From the NCBI GenBank assembly GCA_034509495.1, contig CM067504.1, positions 2,504,453 to 2,568,452 on the forward strand: a DNA stretch of 64,000 nt, in the 5' to 3' direction. The stretch's first letter is position 1; the number at the start of each line of letters is the position of its first letter. The notes under the pieces are model-generated. The model ran no database searches. It had not been told where the DNA came from and worked only from the letters and a program-made list of their open reading frames with translations. Made by a program: the position numbers and the translations under genes. Positions 13,190 to 25,020 of this stretch are shown piece by piece. This DNA comes from Acestrorhynchus altus. Lineage: Eukaryota; Chordata; Actinopteri; Characiformes; Acestrorhynchidae.

Positions 13190-16100
13190 CACATAAACAC
13201 CCTAGAAGAATGTGATGGAATTGAACTGGGATGTGGTGGTTGCTTGAATGATTAGACGTGTGAAGAAGGTAGGACACCCCATCAACAGCTTTGACTTTAA
13301 CCTATTTGAACATCTGGACGTTTGATCTTCATTGTAACTATAGTGAGAGATGGAGGTGAAATAACTAAACACACATGACTGAAGAAATTATTTTTAAACA
13401 TCTAATTCCTATAAAAGCAATTTTCATGAAAGGTTCAGACCCCTCTGTCCTAATAGCTGGTATCTCCTTCTTTGTCTGAAATAATGTCAGATGTTTCTAG
13501 AACCGTCTACCGTCTCTGACATCGACTGGAAGAACATCGCTCCCACTCCTCCGTGCGGAATTCTTCCAGCTCTGTGATGTTTCAGCGTCAGTCTTTGTTC
13601 AGACGCTCTTCCGTTCTCCTCAAACCCCCTCTGATACAATAAAGATCTCATAGTGGTTTCTATGATGGAGAGATCTCCACACCCTGCTGCAGCAGAGCAG
13701 CTCCAAACCATCACACTTCCACCACCATGCTTCACAGCTCAGTGAAGGACGTCATGCTCAAATGCTGTGTTCGGTTTTTGTCAAACATGTCTTTTTGTTG
13801 CTGTTTCCAGATAATTCAACATTGGATTAATCGGAAAGCACATTGTTCCAGAAGTCCCGATCTTTGTCTAGATGTTCTCAGGAGAACTTTAGTCTTGTCC
13901 TGAGTTTCCTCCTTAAACTCTTCCCATGAAGATCAAACTTGTTTGGTCTCTTTCTGATGGTAGAAGCTGCACTTTGTCATCAACTGTGGCGAGAGCTACC
14001 TGCAGGAACTGTGAGGAACATTTTAGGATTTTGTTGGAGTAACACAACCTCCAAAGTCCTCTCTATGGACGTTCTAGCCATTTGAAGCTGATGTGCTGCA
14101 CCTGATCCAAATTTAGTCATTGTCTTAACTTCACATTTTACAGATGGTGTTTGAAGACGTTTCTTCAGGTGTAGGTGTTTAGTGACATCACTTCCATCTC
14201 TCAAATGACGATCAAATGTCCAGATGTTTAAATATGTTAGACAAAAACGTCCATGGGGTGTCCTAACACGTTCGCATGACCGTAAATGATCCATTTAAGA
14301 GCTTCCCGTGTTTCTTTTATAAACTAAGTGCATGTTGAGAGAGATTAACTGATGCTGGGATGTTCTGCTGTCTGCACTCACTGTCCAGTTCCCACCTTGG
14401 TCTTTCTCCATTCTTCTCGTTCATACAGTCTTACTGTAACTGTGGGGAAGCGCTTGTAGAAATTGTGTCCTCTGATCTGTTTCACCATTCCTCACTACTT
14501 CCCCAGTAATGCTCTGTTCATTCGTCCACGGCAGGCGTCTCGAAAGCCGTCGAGCACGTCAATCAAACTATCGCACCAGCACTGATTGCACAGGTAAGAG
14601 CAATTTTGGATCACAGACCCAAAGACAGTAATGTGTGGTTTACTTGGATTCGGAGATGAACTATCATTCACAAGTTTGGAAACAGATTTTGATTTATTTG
14701 CAATAATAAAATGCTCTACCAGTCTAACGTTTTAGAACATCCCCAGTTTTTCATTTACGTTTAAAGAGCAATGCCAGTGAATTTACTGACTATGTATAAG
14801 TTCTTTAACCAGAGGAGGACGGAGGTGTCCCCCCTTGTGAGCCTGGTTCCTCCCAAGGTTTCTTCCTCCAGCTCTGAGGGAGTTTTTCCTGCACGGTCGC
14901 CGTTTGACCTGCTCACTAGTGGTTCTATTTCCTATCCTTTGTTCATGTCTTGTTACCCTTTTTATTATTATTATTATTATGTTTAATTCCTGTAAAGCTG
15001 CTCTGTGACAGTCTGGTAGCTGGTTGTCATGTGACAGTCTATGACCTCACACCAAAATAACGTCTGCCAGCCAATCCCAAGTATAGCCTAGGCTTACTTG
15101 GGATTGTGACGTCATCGGGGACGGGGGGGGGGGTACTGCCTCAGGAGCCATTTCATCGTTCCGTGAAAACGGCCCACTCGTGATTAGGTCATGACGACTA
15201 GTGGCCACTCCTGCAGAACCCCCGAAAACGTGGAGGAAGGAGCCACTGGTGTTGCTCTTTAAGCAGGTCAGGTCCAGGACATAACCTTACGTGGTACAAA
15301 GTAATTGAGAGTATTGAGGGAAATGAAGCAATAGAAAGTGAAAAGTAGTAATTTGGAGAAAGGGCCCTTTTGGGGACAGGTCGTTGGTTAAGAACGTGCA
15401 GCACAAAGGAAATAAATGAAGCATAAAATGTACAATTCAGTTCTTTTTTGCAGAAAATTAAACCGTCTGGATAAAGGCAGTGTTGATAAATGGGATTTTT
15501 AATGACGCTCTCATCCAGCCCATGACTTTTTTCGAAATGTGAGAAATTTTATGTCCATAAATGAATGTAATAAACTCTACCACAGTATTTGCAGAACTCT
15601 ATACATTTAGACTGATGCCATAATTAATAGAAATAGTAATGAAAAGAAAAAAGACCAGCAGCTTTAGATCTGACAGGTGGAGCCGCTGTGGTCAGAGCTA
15701 CGATGGTAAAGTAAAAGCTGACCAGTACTGAAATTGGGGGTGTTCCGAAACCTTTGACTGGTAGGTTACAAAATGTTTTCTTTAATATTTCAAAACTTCT
15801 TGGTTTAATATTATCGCGAATTTCAATTCCTGAAGTTTGAACTGTGGTTCCAGACCGTTTTGGAGAACACAGCTAAATGAAACCTCTGTCTTTCCCTCTT
15901 TTTAGGAATTCTCTGTGGTTGAGCAGGAGAAGATTGATCAGTTCATGCTTGATTTGGATGGAACTGAAAACAAATGTAAGCTGTGTTTTGTGTGTGAAAT
16001 TCAGAACCTCTTTCTGGCGTGAGCTTGACCATGTTATTTCATTTGTTTACTGTAAACGTATATATCGCGAAGGATATTCAGACGTGTGCTGTTCAGACGT

Positions 16101-16475
16101 GTGCTGAAGGATATTCAGACGTGTGCTGTTCAGACGTGTGCTGAAGGATATTCAGACGTGTGCTGTTCAGACGTGTGCTGAAGGATATTCAGACACGTGC
16201 TGTTTAGATTTTATTTTATCCCCGTTTTTCTCTCAATTTGGATCCAGTTCCAAATTATACTGTTTATTATACAAATTATAACATCATTATTTTTCACTGC
16301 GTTTATATTCTGTCCCCTAAACATACTGTTGTGCGTCGTCACATGACTCCACCCCATCCAGCAACTGCAACTTAATCAAAACTTGTAGCAAAAAATGTCA
16401 TAAATCCTAAAGAAAACTCGAAAAAATGCAATATTGTGGGCAAAATGTTTGACCAAATTATTATTATTATTATTA

Positions 16476-16525
<50 letters not shown>

Positions 16526-19500
16526 TTGACAGCTCTGTTTATTGGGTCGGCTAAATTGTAATTTAGTCAAACCTGAATTTATATATTATAATAATGTGAG
16601 ATTCTGGATTTCAGACTTTCATGATCTATGAATGAGTTTATCAGTAGAGACTGAGTTTATCGGTATAAAACAGTCAAACTTCCGGATCAACAGTAAAGAA
16701 GAGTATGAAACACGTCACTTTACATGTAAACAATATAAAATCGGACTCAGAATGTTTGTATGAAATGATCGACACTAACTTTTTCACACTATTCTAATTT
16801 TATCAGATGCACATTGTAGTTGATCACTATCAAGGTCAACTGTTCAGTCGTCCCTTACTGTGTCCTGACCTTTCACTTCTCAGCTAAGTTTGGTGCCAAC
16901 GCCATCCTGGGTGTGTCGCTGGCTGTGTGTAAGGCAGGAGCTGCTGAGAAAGGTGTCCCTCTTTACCGCCATATTGCTGACCTTGCAGGAAATCCAGAGG
17001 TCATCCTGCCAGTGCCGGTGAGAAGAAGATATGAGACATAGACTCATATGATTTATTGATCTACTCATACAGAAGTGGTGTCTCTCAGTACGGCGTCAGG
17101 TTTAACGCAACATGCCAGACGTCTCTGCATGGAGGTGTAGAGGTTCCTAATGATGTCCTGTGATGATCCATCTCATGCAGCTTGAATGTTCTCACTCAGT
17201 TCCTGCAGATTGAGTTTCATTCCTGTTGGTTAATTCCTTCTGAGTGCAACCTTTTTTATCAATTACTGTAATATTTATATGTCCATGTCTTTTTCCCAGA
17301 ATGTCCAGAATGTAAATCTGACTTCTATAGATGATTATTATATTTAAAATAACACGACATGTTAATTCATGTGAACTGAGAGCCACTTAACCCTGAAAAA
17401 TGCTCCTCTTGCCCTCTGTGTTCCTCAAGGCTTTCAATGTGATAAATGGAGGATCCCACGCGGGCAATAAGCTGGCCATGCAGGAGTTCATGATCCTGCC
17501 AGTGGGAGCCAGTAACTTTAAGGAGGCCATGCGCATCGGTGCTGAGGTCTACCACAACCTGAAGAACGTCATTAAGGAAAAGTACGGAAAGGATGCCACC
17601 AATGTAGGAGATGAGGGTGGATTTGCCCCAAACATCCTGGAGAATAAAGAAGGTAGTGGGGTGTGTTATGCTTTTGAAGGACTGTTGATGAAAGATCATC
17701 GTATAACTCTCATATCTCTTGTCTGCCAAAGCACTGGAGCTGCTGAAGAACGCCATCAGTAAAGCTGGGTACACCGACGAGGTTGTTATTGGCATGGATG
17801 TGGCTGCGTCAGAGTTCTATCGTGATGGAAAATATGATTTGGACTTCAAGTCCCCTGATGACCCCAGCCGTTATATCAGCCCTGATGAGCTTGCTGATCT
17901 TTACAAGAGCTTTGTTGATGAATACCCAGGTACTACAGCATTAATGAGTGCTGCAGTGTGACCCTAGAACGGTGTGCCACGTTTTTACTTTGTGTTAAGA
18001 CACTCAGTAGGCAGGTGGGCGTCAAATAATCCAATCCAACTGGTGTGAATAAAGCACGTTGGAGGTCCTAGACAACTGGACACCATTACTCAGAATGCAT
18101 CTCACCCTTGCAGTGCATTATGAAATGCATTGTGACACCTCAAAGGGTGCGACATCCTGCGATTTCTGTGCTTCTCAGGCCTGTTTTGCTGGATGTTTGA
18201 TAGAATTCATTATTTGTTTGTTATTATTAGACCTCAGGACTCTTATACTGAAATCTGAATTCAGAGCAGCTGTGCTCGACTGCCCCCTGCCCTTGATGAC
18301 CAATCAGCTCTGGGTAGACCACTCCAGTTACGGAGTCATGAAGCCTAGAATTGCGGCATGTAACTGCCTAAAAACCACAGCCTGCAAGGTGTTTTTTTGA
18401 ATCGATACAGTATCGTGAAATGTAATATCACGATCCTGAAGCGGATTGATATTTTCCTACAACCCTACTGATACATTGATTATATAATAGCGTGATAATG
18501 CAATTACACCCTTTTAACAGTTAAAAGTTAACTTTAATTCGTTAATAATATGCAGAGATTAGAATTGAATTACAATATATTTAATATTTTAAATAAAGAA
18601 TAAATAAAAACTACTGTTTTTAAACAAGGTTCTTTAATGTGAATGATGGGCGATATTGAGGTCAGCAAGATTGTGTCCATTTATTGTATTCTATTCTAGC
18701 TGATAAAATTTAGATTTGAACTTTAGATTTTCATTTTAGCAGTTTTTAACTGTGTCATTTATGTCATTTTGCTTCCCTCTCAAAAGTGGTATCCATTGAA
18801 GACCCCTTTGACCAGGATGACTGGGAGGCCTGGACTAATTTTACTGGTAGTACAGACATCCAGGTAGTGGGGGATGATCTGACTGTGACGAACCCCAAAC
18901 GCATTTCCAAAGCAGTGGATGAGAAGGCCTGCAACTGCCTGCTGCTCAAAGTGAACCAGATTGGTTCTGTAACGGAGTCTTTGAACGCGTGAGTCCAGAT
19001 CCCCTCTTCACTTTTTCAGGTTTTGCATTTGCAAATACGAATGGCCTGCGTTGAGCCAATGCTAAACCAAATTCTCATCACTGGCCAAAAAACAACAAAC
19101 CCTGTATTTGAACAAAGCTGCTGTCACCAACAGAGGGCGCTGCACAGCATCAGTAAACAGCAGTGAGAAGATGGTAGCCCGGTTAGGCTACCTGCAAGCG
19201 TTTGTGTTACAGATGTCTGTGTTTCTCTGAAAAGCAAACATGGATCAACTTTTTTGGTGATAAGACGACATAGAAGACGACACTGTACGAGACAAATGGT
19301 ATGTTGTATGAGACCTTTCATGTACCAGAACCTATTTTTGTTGGTGGAAATGCGCCGATTGGTTCAAAATGACATGGAACCAAAGATTAGTAGCTTTTTC
19401 AGCTCAAACCATAGTGGGCGTGGCTAGTTGTACAGGATCAAAGAGCAATGGCATACCATTCATCTCGTACGACGTCATCTTTAACGTCCAAAAGTTGATC

Positions 19501-21867
19501 CATGTTTTTTTGTTTGTAACACAAATGCTCGCAGGTAGTGTATGAGCACTACCATCTTCTCACTTCCGTTTACTGACCCTGTGCAGCCCCTCTGCTGATG
19601 ACGTATTCTGTGCCGTATCCTCTATTCCACTAAAACTGGTGTAAATGCGGGCTGGGTGGCTGAAAAACACCAAGGTTCTTATGAGCCCAAATGGAACCAG
19701 TTCAAGAACTGGTGGAAAGGGCCTATCTATGAATAATCCTGGAAGAATAGACCAATAAAAATGCTCTAAAATTACTTCTAATTGCTCTTATTTTACATTA
19801 ACTTCCATTCAGTGTTAAGAACATTTTTGGAGATCACCTTTCAATGGACAGCGACAATATGAACATTGTGTCACCTATAATGATCACAACCACACTAAAG
19901 ACCAGGTTCTTGAATACACAACAGTATTTGTCTTGATCTGTAATACTGTAGTTATGGATCGAGTATCGCTAAACATCTCTAAACATCACTAACGTGTATA
20001 TATGGTATGATTGCTTGTAGTTGTAAGATGGCCCAGTCCAGCGGCTGGGGTGTGATGGTGAGCCATCGCTCAGGAGAGACGGAGGACACCTTCATCGCTG
20101 ACCTGGTGGTGGGCCTGTGCACTGGACAGGTATGAAGCGGTGTAACCTATAAATCTGGGTAATTTTAGACACAATCTAACACATATCTGTAGTAACGTCT
20201 CGCACTTTTGTGTGTTTTTGGTTTTGTTTCCTTCAGATCAAAACTGGAGCACCTTGTCGTTCCGAGCGTCTGGCCAAATACAACCAGATCCTCAGGTGTC
20301 TGTCCACATCATATCACTATCAGACTGCTGTTAGAACCCTTTAGAATGTTCTATATTTCTGTATAAAGTCCTAAAATAGATCAGGAGAACCAAATCAGAC
20401 AGATGAGACAAAAATATTACACTTGCTCATTTATTCATGGAGGAAAATGGTCCAATATTCCAGATTTGTGAGGGCAAAAGTATGAGAACCTTTAGGATCA
20501 GAAGATCATCATAAAGGTGAAATTAGATGTTTTCAATCAATGGGAGACAGTCAGTTGTGAGTGGACGTGACCTGTTTCCTTTAAGGAACAGGGAGCTATC
20601 AAAGTCTTTCACGTTTGTGAAAATGAATCATGACATGAACAAAGGAGGTTTCTGTGGAGCTCTTCAGGCTGAAAAAGGTTACAAAACCATCTCTGAAGAG
20701 TTTGGACTCCATCGATCCACAGTCATACAGATTGTGTACAGAGATGGAGACCATTATTACCCTCCACAGGAGTGCTGCACCTGGCATATCATTTATAAGG
20801 CATCTGTGAGATCACAAAGGAACCCAAGGTGACTTCTAAGCAACTGAAGGTCTTTCTCATATTGGCTCATGTTAATATTCCTGAGTCCACCATCAGGAGA
20901 ACACTGTATGACAATGGTGAGTATGGCAGGGTTGCAAGAAGAAAACTGCTGATCTCCAAAAAGAACTTTGCTGCCCATCTTGCTAAAGATCACATGGACA
21001 CGCCAGAAGACTGAGACCAAAATAGGTTTAAAGGAGAAGTGTTATGATTGGAGAAAGGAACACGGCGTTGCTGCATGAAAACCTTACCTGGTGGTAGCGT
21101 CATGGTTTGGGTGTGTTTGGCTGCATCTGGGCCAGGGCTTGCCATCGTTGATGGAAAACTGATTTCTGAATTACAACAGCAAATTCTAAAGGAACATGTC
21201 AGGAATCTCAAGAGAATGTGGGTCATGCAGCAAGACAATGACCCTAAGCACCAAAGAATGGTTAAAGAAGAATAAGCAGTGTTTTGGAATGGCCCAGTCA
21301 AATAGAAATGTTGTGGAAGGACCTGAAGCAGCAGTTGATGGGAGGAAACCCACCAACATAACAGAGATGAGGCTGTTTGTTCAGAGGAACGGACTCAACA
21401 GTTACGGAAACGTTAAGTTTCAGTTATTGCTGCACAAGGGGGTCATAGCAGATATTGAAAATTCTTGTAGTATTAGATTAAATTTATGTAGAAATATAGA
21501 AATATTGAAAGGGTTCACACACCTTTGAGCACCACTGTAGATATAACCAGGTGATCGATGTGTTCATTGAGTGTTTTCTTTATTATTAGAGCGATAAATA
21601 GAATTATACAGCTGTGTCCAATAATTTTATGAACACCTGAGTCTATGAGCTGCCTGAGCTGATCTTGCAATACTGTTTAGGCCATAATTAGATCTTAATT
21701 ATTCATTAACACTCATCTGCGTAGTGAATGACACCAGACTGAGTGAATGATATGAAAATAATGAACTTTATTTTATTGTGTTTCTGTTTTTTGTACACAG
21801 AATTGAAGAGGAGCTGGGAGACCAGGCTCGCTTTGCAGGGAAAAGCTTCAGAAACCCACTGAACTGA
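10619..21867 (+). CDS. eno1: Alpha-enolase (2-phospho-D-glycerate hydro-lyase)
   Basis: Cytosolic glycolytic enzyme that interconverts 2-phosphoglycerate and phosphoenolpyruvate as a Mg-dependent dimer. Coding exons: 10619-10703, 11565-11660, 14535-14593, 15906-15975, 16884-17017, 17430-17652, 17732-17929, 18787-18988, 20021-20129, 20237-20295, 21801-21867. All junctions are GT-AG and keep frame, giving 433 codons plus stop (human ENO1 has 434). Visible landmarks are the loop SGASTG with the Mg-binding Ser40, GGSHAGN with catalytic His158, GDEGGFAPN with the catalytic Glu, IGMDVAASEF, SIEDPFDQDDW and VGDDLTVTNP carrying the metal ligands, the signature LLLKVNQIGSVTES with the catalytic Lys, and SHRSGETED. 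The protein ends FRNPLN, one residue shorter than the usual FRNPLAK. AATAAA lies at 22104-22109. Introns 1, 3, 6, 9 and 11 hold mobile elements. Adjacency to rere, as on human 1p36, supports eno1 over eno2 or eno3. Which teleost paralogue (a or b) is undecided. Confidence 0.97.
10750..11140 (+). repeat. Dispersed repeat, family F
   Basis: The block around 'GAATTAAATCCCAGTTTAAA' and 'GGGGCTGATGACGTCGCTGA' recurs at 47,880-48,020 and, in part, at 60,490-60,660. It has no coding potential I recognise and starts right after eno1 coding exon 1. Confidence 0.65.
11880..12690 (-). mobile_element. Tc1-like element, family C (internally deleted)
   Basis: Inside eno1 intron 3. The left end 'TGCACCCAGAAGGACGTGTG' and the following 'GATCAATGTTTATTGATCTA' are shared with copies at 59,790-60,240 and 30,310-30,470. 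The minus-strand text includes degraded catalytic-domain blocks, and the 12,370-12,680 part is the reverse of the sequence at 48,500-48,860. No intact transposase. Confidence 0.65.
13159..13188. repeat. (GT)n microsatellite
   Basis: About 15 GT units in eno1 intron 3. Confidence 0.9.
13255..14285 (-). mobile_element. Tc1-like transposon, family B (degraded)
   Basis: Terminal inverted repeats contain 'TAGGACACCCCATCAA' on the left (about 13,272) and 'TGGGGTGTCCTAACACG' on the right (about 14,254). On the minus strand, 13,735-13,487 begins 'MKHGGGSVMVWSC', the GGGSVMVWG block of Tc1 transposases, and the following text is frameshifted. A 160-bp deletion derivative of the same family lies at 37,930-38,096. 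Confidence 0.75.
14765..15010. repeat. Dispersed fish repeat (GAGTTTTTCCTG family)
   Basis: The text 'CCTCCAGCTCTGAGGGAGTT' with 'GTAAAGCTGCTCTGTGACA' recurs in reverse at 51,220-51,350 and, more diverged, at 58,780-58,930. It looks like a retroelement tail or SINE-type repeat; I cannot assign the parent family. Confidence 0.55.
16058..16203. repeat. Tandem repeat, about 38-bp unit
   Basis: Three to four copies of GGATATTCAGACGTGTGCTG plus TTCAGACGTGTGCTGAA in eno1 intron 5, starting about 80 bp after coding exon 4. Confidence 0.9.
16457..16525. repeat. (ATT)n microsatellite
   Basis: About 22 ATT units in the intron before the 16,884 exon of eno1. Confidence 0.95.
17045..17215 (-). mobile_element. 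Tc1-like family C terminal fragment
   Basis: The segment 'GATTTATTGATCTACTCATA' followed by 'CGCAACATGCCAGACGTCTC' matches the end part of the family C copies. Insertion or truncation left it within 30 bp of an eno1 splice donor (17,018). Confidence 0.65.
19105..19730. mobile_element. Fold-back element with long inverted arms
   Basis: The left arm (19,115-19,250) contains GTGAGAAGATGGTAG, then 'TTTGTGTTACA', then ACATGGATCAACTTTT. The right arm (19,480-19,605) carries the same words in reverse complement and reverse order, so the element can form a large hairpin. No coding sequence. It lies in eno1 intron 9 and carries the CTCF-like motif at 19,126-19,143. Confidence 0.7.
19126..19143 (+). 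promoter_or_regulatory. CTCF-like motif inside a fold-back element
   Basis: CACCAACAGAGGGCGCTG is close to the CTCF core. Because it sits inside a repeat, the match may reflect repeat sequence rather than selection. Confidence 0.35.
20325..21540 (+). mobile_element. Tc1-like transposon, family A (best preserved copy)
   Basis: In eno1 intron 11, same strand as the gene. Broken frames preserve the order of a Tc1 transposase: a helix-turn-helix piece with 'GYKTISEEFGLHRSTV' (20,680-20,730), the linker 'ESTIRRTLYDNGEYGRVARR' (20,883-20,942), 'GGSVMVWVCLAASGPG' (21,093-21,140), and the second catalytic Asp block 'QQDNDPKHQ' (21,231-21,257). The region that should carry the first catalytic Asp (WTDE block) is missing, and several frameshifts exist, so it is a pseudogene. 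Both ends share inverted sub-terminal text, with 'CACCACTGTAG' at the right end. Confidence 0.8.
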
Positions 21868-22109
21868 GCTTCTGAATACACTTTAAACCACTATTAGAGG
21901 GCAGGACACAGCAACTGAATACTGAACTAGAAAATGTACCATAGAAAGCTTAACTCTACGCTTGAACGACTGAAATAGGAAATATGAGCACTGCTTATGA
22001 TTGTGGTCATGCAGTCAGTCAACTACGTAATTACTGATGATTGTATTTATCTACAGCTAATGTCTGTTAGAGATTCCTGTGGTTGTTGCGATGAATAGCA
22101 ATGAATAAA

Positions 22110-23338
22110 CATTTGCTCGTGAAACTGAGCGAAAGTGAAAACTTACGTACAGCTTCCTGTTTTCATTTGTTTACATGGGATCAGTAAGTATTGGGAACTT
22201 TTTTCCTGGCATGTTGGGGGAAATGATTGACTGATTGATTGGGATTAACTTCAGTTTTTACTTTTCTATTTTTCTTCAATTCCATATTAAAAAAAAAGGC
22301 TTTTAATGTAAAATAAACCAGCTAACTTGGCTGCATGTTAAGGAGGCCAGGCTAAGATACACTAGGCCTGTTCTGACGAACTGGTTTATTGGTCATCTTA
22401 CAGATTCTATATGTTCAAATTAAGTACAAATTAAATGAAATTATGAATAAAAGATAAATTAAAAAAATGAAAACATTCTTTTATTATTAGTATTTATGTA
22501 TTAAATATGTGTTAAATTTTAAATAAAACCTGATTCTTTACCTCATATTAAGGAAGCCCATTTTATTAGTTATATATTTTTCTTTATTTCTTATTTATTT
22601 CTATTTATATCAATAGTTTGCTATATCATGTTATGTTGATTTTAACCTTTTTCAACTGTATATATAAATTAGTTAACTTGTAAAATGTTTGTTAATGAAA
22701 TAAAAAATATTTTTTACTAGCGATTTTATATTTTATGTGTAAACATACTTCTTCAATACATTCTAAATAACACCTGGTGTTTCTCTCATACTAAGCATAT
22801 TAGAGGACATTTTAATTGATGATTTTGTGAATGTTAACATTTTTCCGTATTATTTTAAATTAGAAATGAAATAGGTGTCATTGAAGTAGCGTGTTGACTG
22901 TATGTTAAGTAGGTCATTATAAACACTGTTCAAATAAATGAAAAAGACAATATAAGTTCAGGTAAATACATTTATTGATTTATTTTGTGTAGAAAGAAAA
23001 ACTCAAATTGATTCTAAATAAACCCAGAATTTTTATTTTTTATCCCAGTAGCCGTGGATGTATGTTAAGTAGGTCATCGCAAACATTGTTTAAACAAATG
23101 AAAAGTTCATTTAAATACATTCATTGATTTCTTCATTTTTTGTAGAAACTGATTCTAAATAAACTCAGATTAATATTTTTAAATAAGACTATTTTTAATG
23201 TTTTACTAATCATTTTATATTATTTATATAAAACCCTATCTTTACCTCACTCTGATCATATTATAGGGAGTATTAATTATTGATTGTGCGGATTTGAACA
23301 TTATTCACCTTATTCTTTAGTAGCAGTAGAACACAAGT
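22110..23338. other. AT-rich eno1-rere spacer; no gene seen
   Basis: AT-rich sequence. A segment with 'TGTATGTTAAGTAGGTCAT' occurs twice (about 22,901 and 23,060), suggesting an old tandem duplication of roughly 160 bp. I saw no exon that could encode a BAH domain here. Confidence 0.55.
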
Positions 23339-23339
23339 A

Positions 23340-24262
23340 CGATAGGTGTGAGGGTCTAATAGTGGGTGTAATGGTGTGAGGGTCTGAAAGTGTGGGGGTA
23401 TGTGTGAGTGGGTGTGGGGGTAGGTGTGAGGATATGTGTGAGTGTGTGGGAGTAGGTGTGAGGGTATGTGTGAAAATAGGTGTGAGGGTGTGAGAGTAGG
23501 TGTGATAGGTGTGAGGCTGTGCTGAATAGGTGTGGGTGTGAGTAGGTATGAGGGTGTGAGGGTGTGTTGAATAGGTGTGGGGTGTGTTGAGTAGGTGTGA
23601 GTGTGTGTGTGTTGAGTAGGTGTGTGAGGGTGTGGGGATGGGTGTGAGGGTATATGTGGGGGTGTGTTTAGGTGAGTGGGTGTGTTAAGTAGGTGTGTGG
23701 ATCTGTGGGGTGTGTTGAGGTGTGAGGGTGTGTGTTGAGTAGGTGTGGGTGTGTGGGGGATGTATTGAGTAATTGTGAGGGTGTGTGTTCAGTAGGTGTG
23801 AGGGTGTTTGTGGTGTGTGAGGGTGTGAATGGGTGTGGGGATGGGTGTGAGGGTATATGTGGGGGTGTGTTGAGGTGAGAGGGTGTGTTGAGGTGAGAGG
23901 GTGTGTGTTGAGTAGGTGTGGGTGTGTTGAATAGGTGTGAGGGTGTGTGTGGGGGATGTGTTGAGTAGTTGTGAGGGTGTGTGTTGAGTAGGTGTGAGGG
24001 TGTGTGTGTGCGATGTGTTGAGTAGGTGTGGGTGTGAGAGTAGGTATGAGGGTGTGGTGTGGTGTGTGTTGAGCAGGTGTGAGGGTGTGTGTGTTGAGTA
24101 GGTGTGTGAGGGTGTGAATGGGTGTGAGGGTATATGTGGGGGTGTGTTGAGGCAAGAGGGTGTGTGTTGAGTAGGTTTGAGGGTGTGTGGGGGGTGTTGA
24201 GTAGGTGTGAGGGTGTGTGTTGAGTAGGTGTGGGGGGGGTGTTGAGTAAGTGTGTGTGGAGT
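23340..24262. repeat. G/T-only minisatellite next to the rere promoter
   Basis: About 920 bp of variants of GTGTGAGGGTGTGTGTTGAGTAGGT. The plus strand is almost free of C over the whole array. It ends about 80 bp before the GC-rich rere promoter. Confidence 0.95.
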
Positions 24263-24339
24263 GTGAGTGTGTAAACAGTGCTGATTAGGGGTCTGTGTGC
24301 TGAGATTATAGATTATATAACGCAGGGCTGGTTGGGGGA

Positions 24340-25020
24340 GGGGGCGGCGGTGTGAGCAGGCTCTCCGGCAGCGGCTCGGACGGAGCGCAGCGGCGGTGTC
24401 GCAGCGGGCGGTCCGGCGGTCCAGCGGGGCGGAGCGGAGCGGAGCAGAGCGGGGCGGGGATGAGCGCGGAGCCGGCGGCGCAGCTCTCGGTGATCCGCTG
24501 CGGGTCAGTGATCTGATGTCCGCGGCTCTGACAGAAGACTGAGGTCATCGCTCCTCCATTTTGAGCAGAAGGCGGAGGAACCGCCGCCGCAGCGACCAGA
24601 GCGTAAACAGGCCGCCATGGACGACCTGTTCAGCCCGCGGAGGTCGGTGGATTGATCCGCCGGGTCGGGGCCGCGGGCCGCGGGGGCATTCGTGCAGGGA
24701 GGCGGGCGGGCGGCTGGGTGGTGTTTACACGGTGGCGGTGGTGCTTGTAACGGGCGCTGTGGTGTTTCTCGGGGGTGTGTGTGTGCTCCCCCCGCTGTGT
24801 GTGTGTTTACGCGCTTTAAGCCGCGGTTTGAGCCGCAGCTCGGCCGCGTCTCCGCCAAACCAGACATTTACAGAAGCTCCATCTTTAAGCCCTGTTTATA
24901 TAACCTTTGGAGGGAACGGGGACGGCGGCTCCGGATTGGCTACTGGAGGTGTGGGGGCGGGACTTGGCCAGATCCGCTCCGCGCTGATTGGCCGCTGACG
25001 TGTTGTGATTAACGCTGGAA
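24340..25020. promoter_or_regulatory. rere: CpG island, rere promoter and first exon
   Basis: Dense CpG and GC-box-like text begins abruptly after the minisatellite, with runs such as GGGGCGGAGCGGAGCGG at 24,425. The rere start codon at 24,617 lies inside it in a full Kozak context (GCCGCCATGG). No clear TATA box, as expected for a CpG-island promoter. The transcription start is probably between 24,400 and 24,600. Confidence 0.75.

Noticed and set aside
16376..16570. Poly-Asn open frame
   Set aside because: Product of the (ATT)n microsatellite.
17653..17731. Possible box C/D snoRNA in the 79-bp eno1 intron (TTGATGA seen)
   Set aside because: No convincing D box (CUGA) or terminal stem, and the intron is too short for a standard C/D unit with splicing signals.
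23685..24155. 156-codon minus-strand frame rich in His-Thr-Pro
   Set aside because: It is simply the translation of the G/T minisatellite.
24505..24998. Long frames on both strands in the CpG island
   Set aside because: GC-rich sequence lacks stop codons by composition; only the 26-nt start exon of rere fits a gene model.
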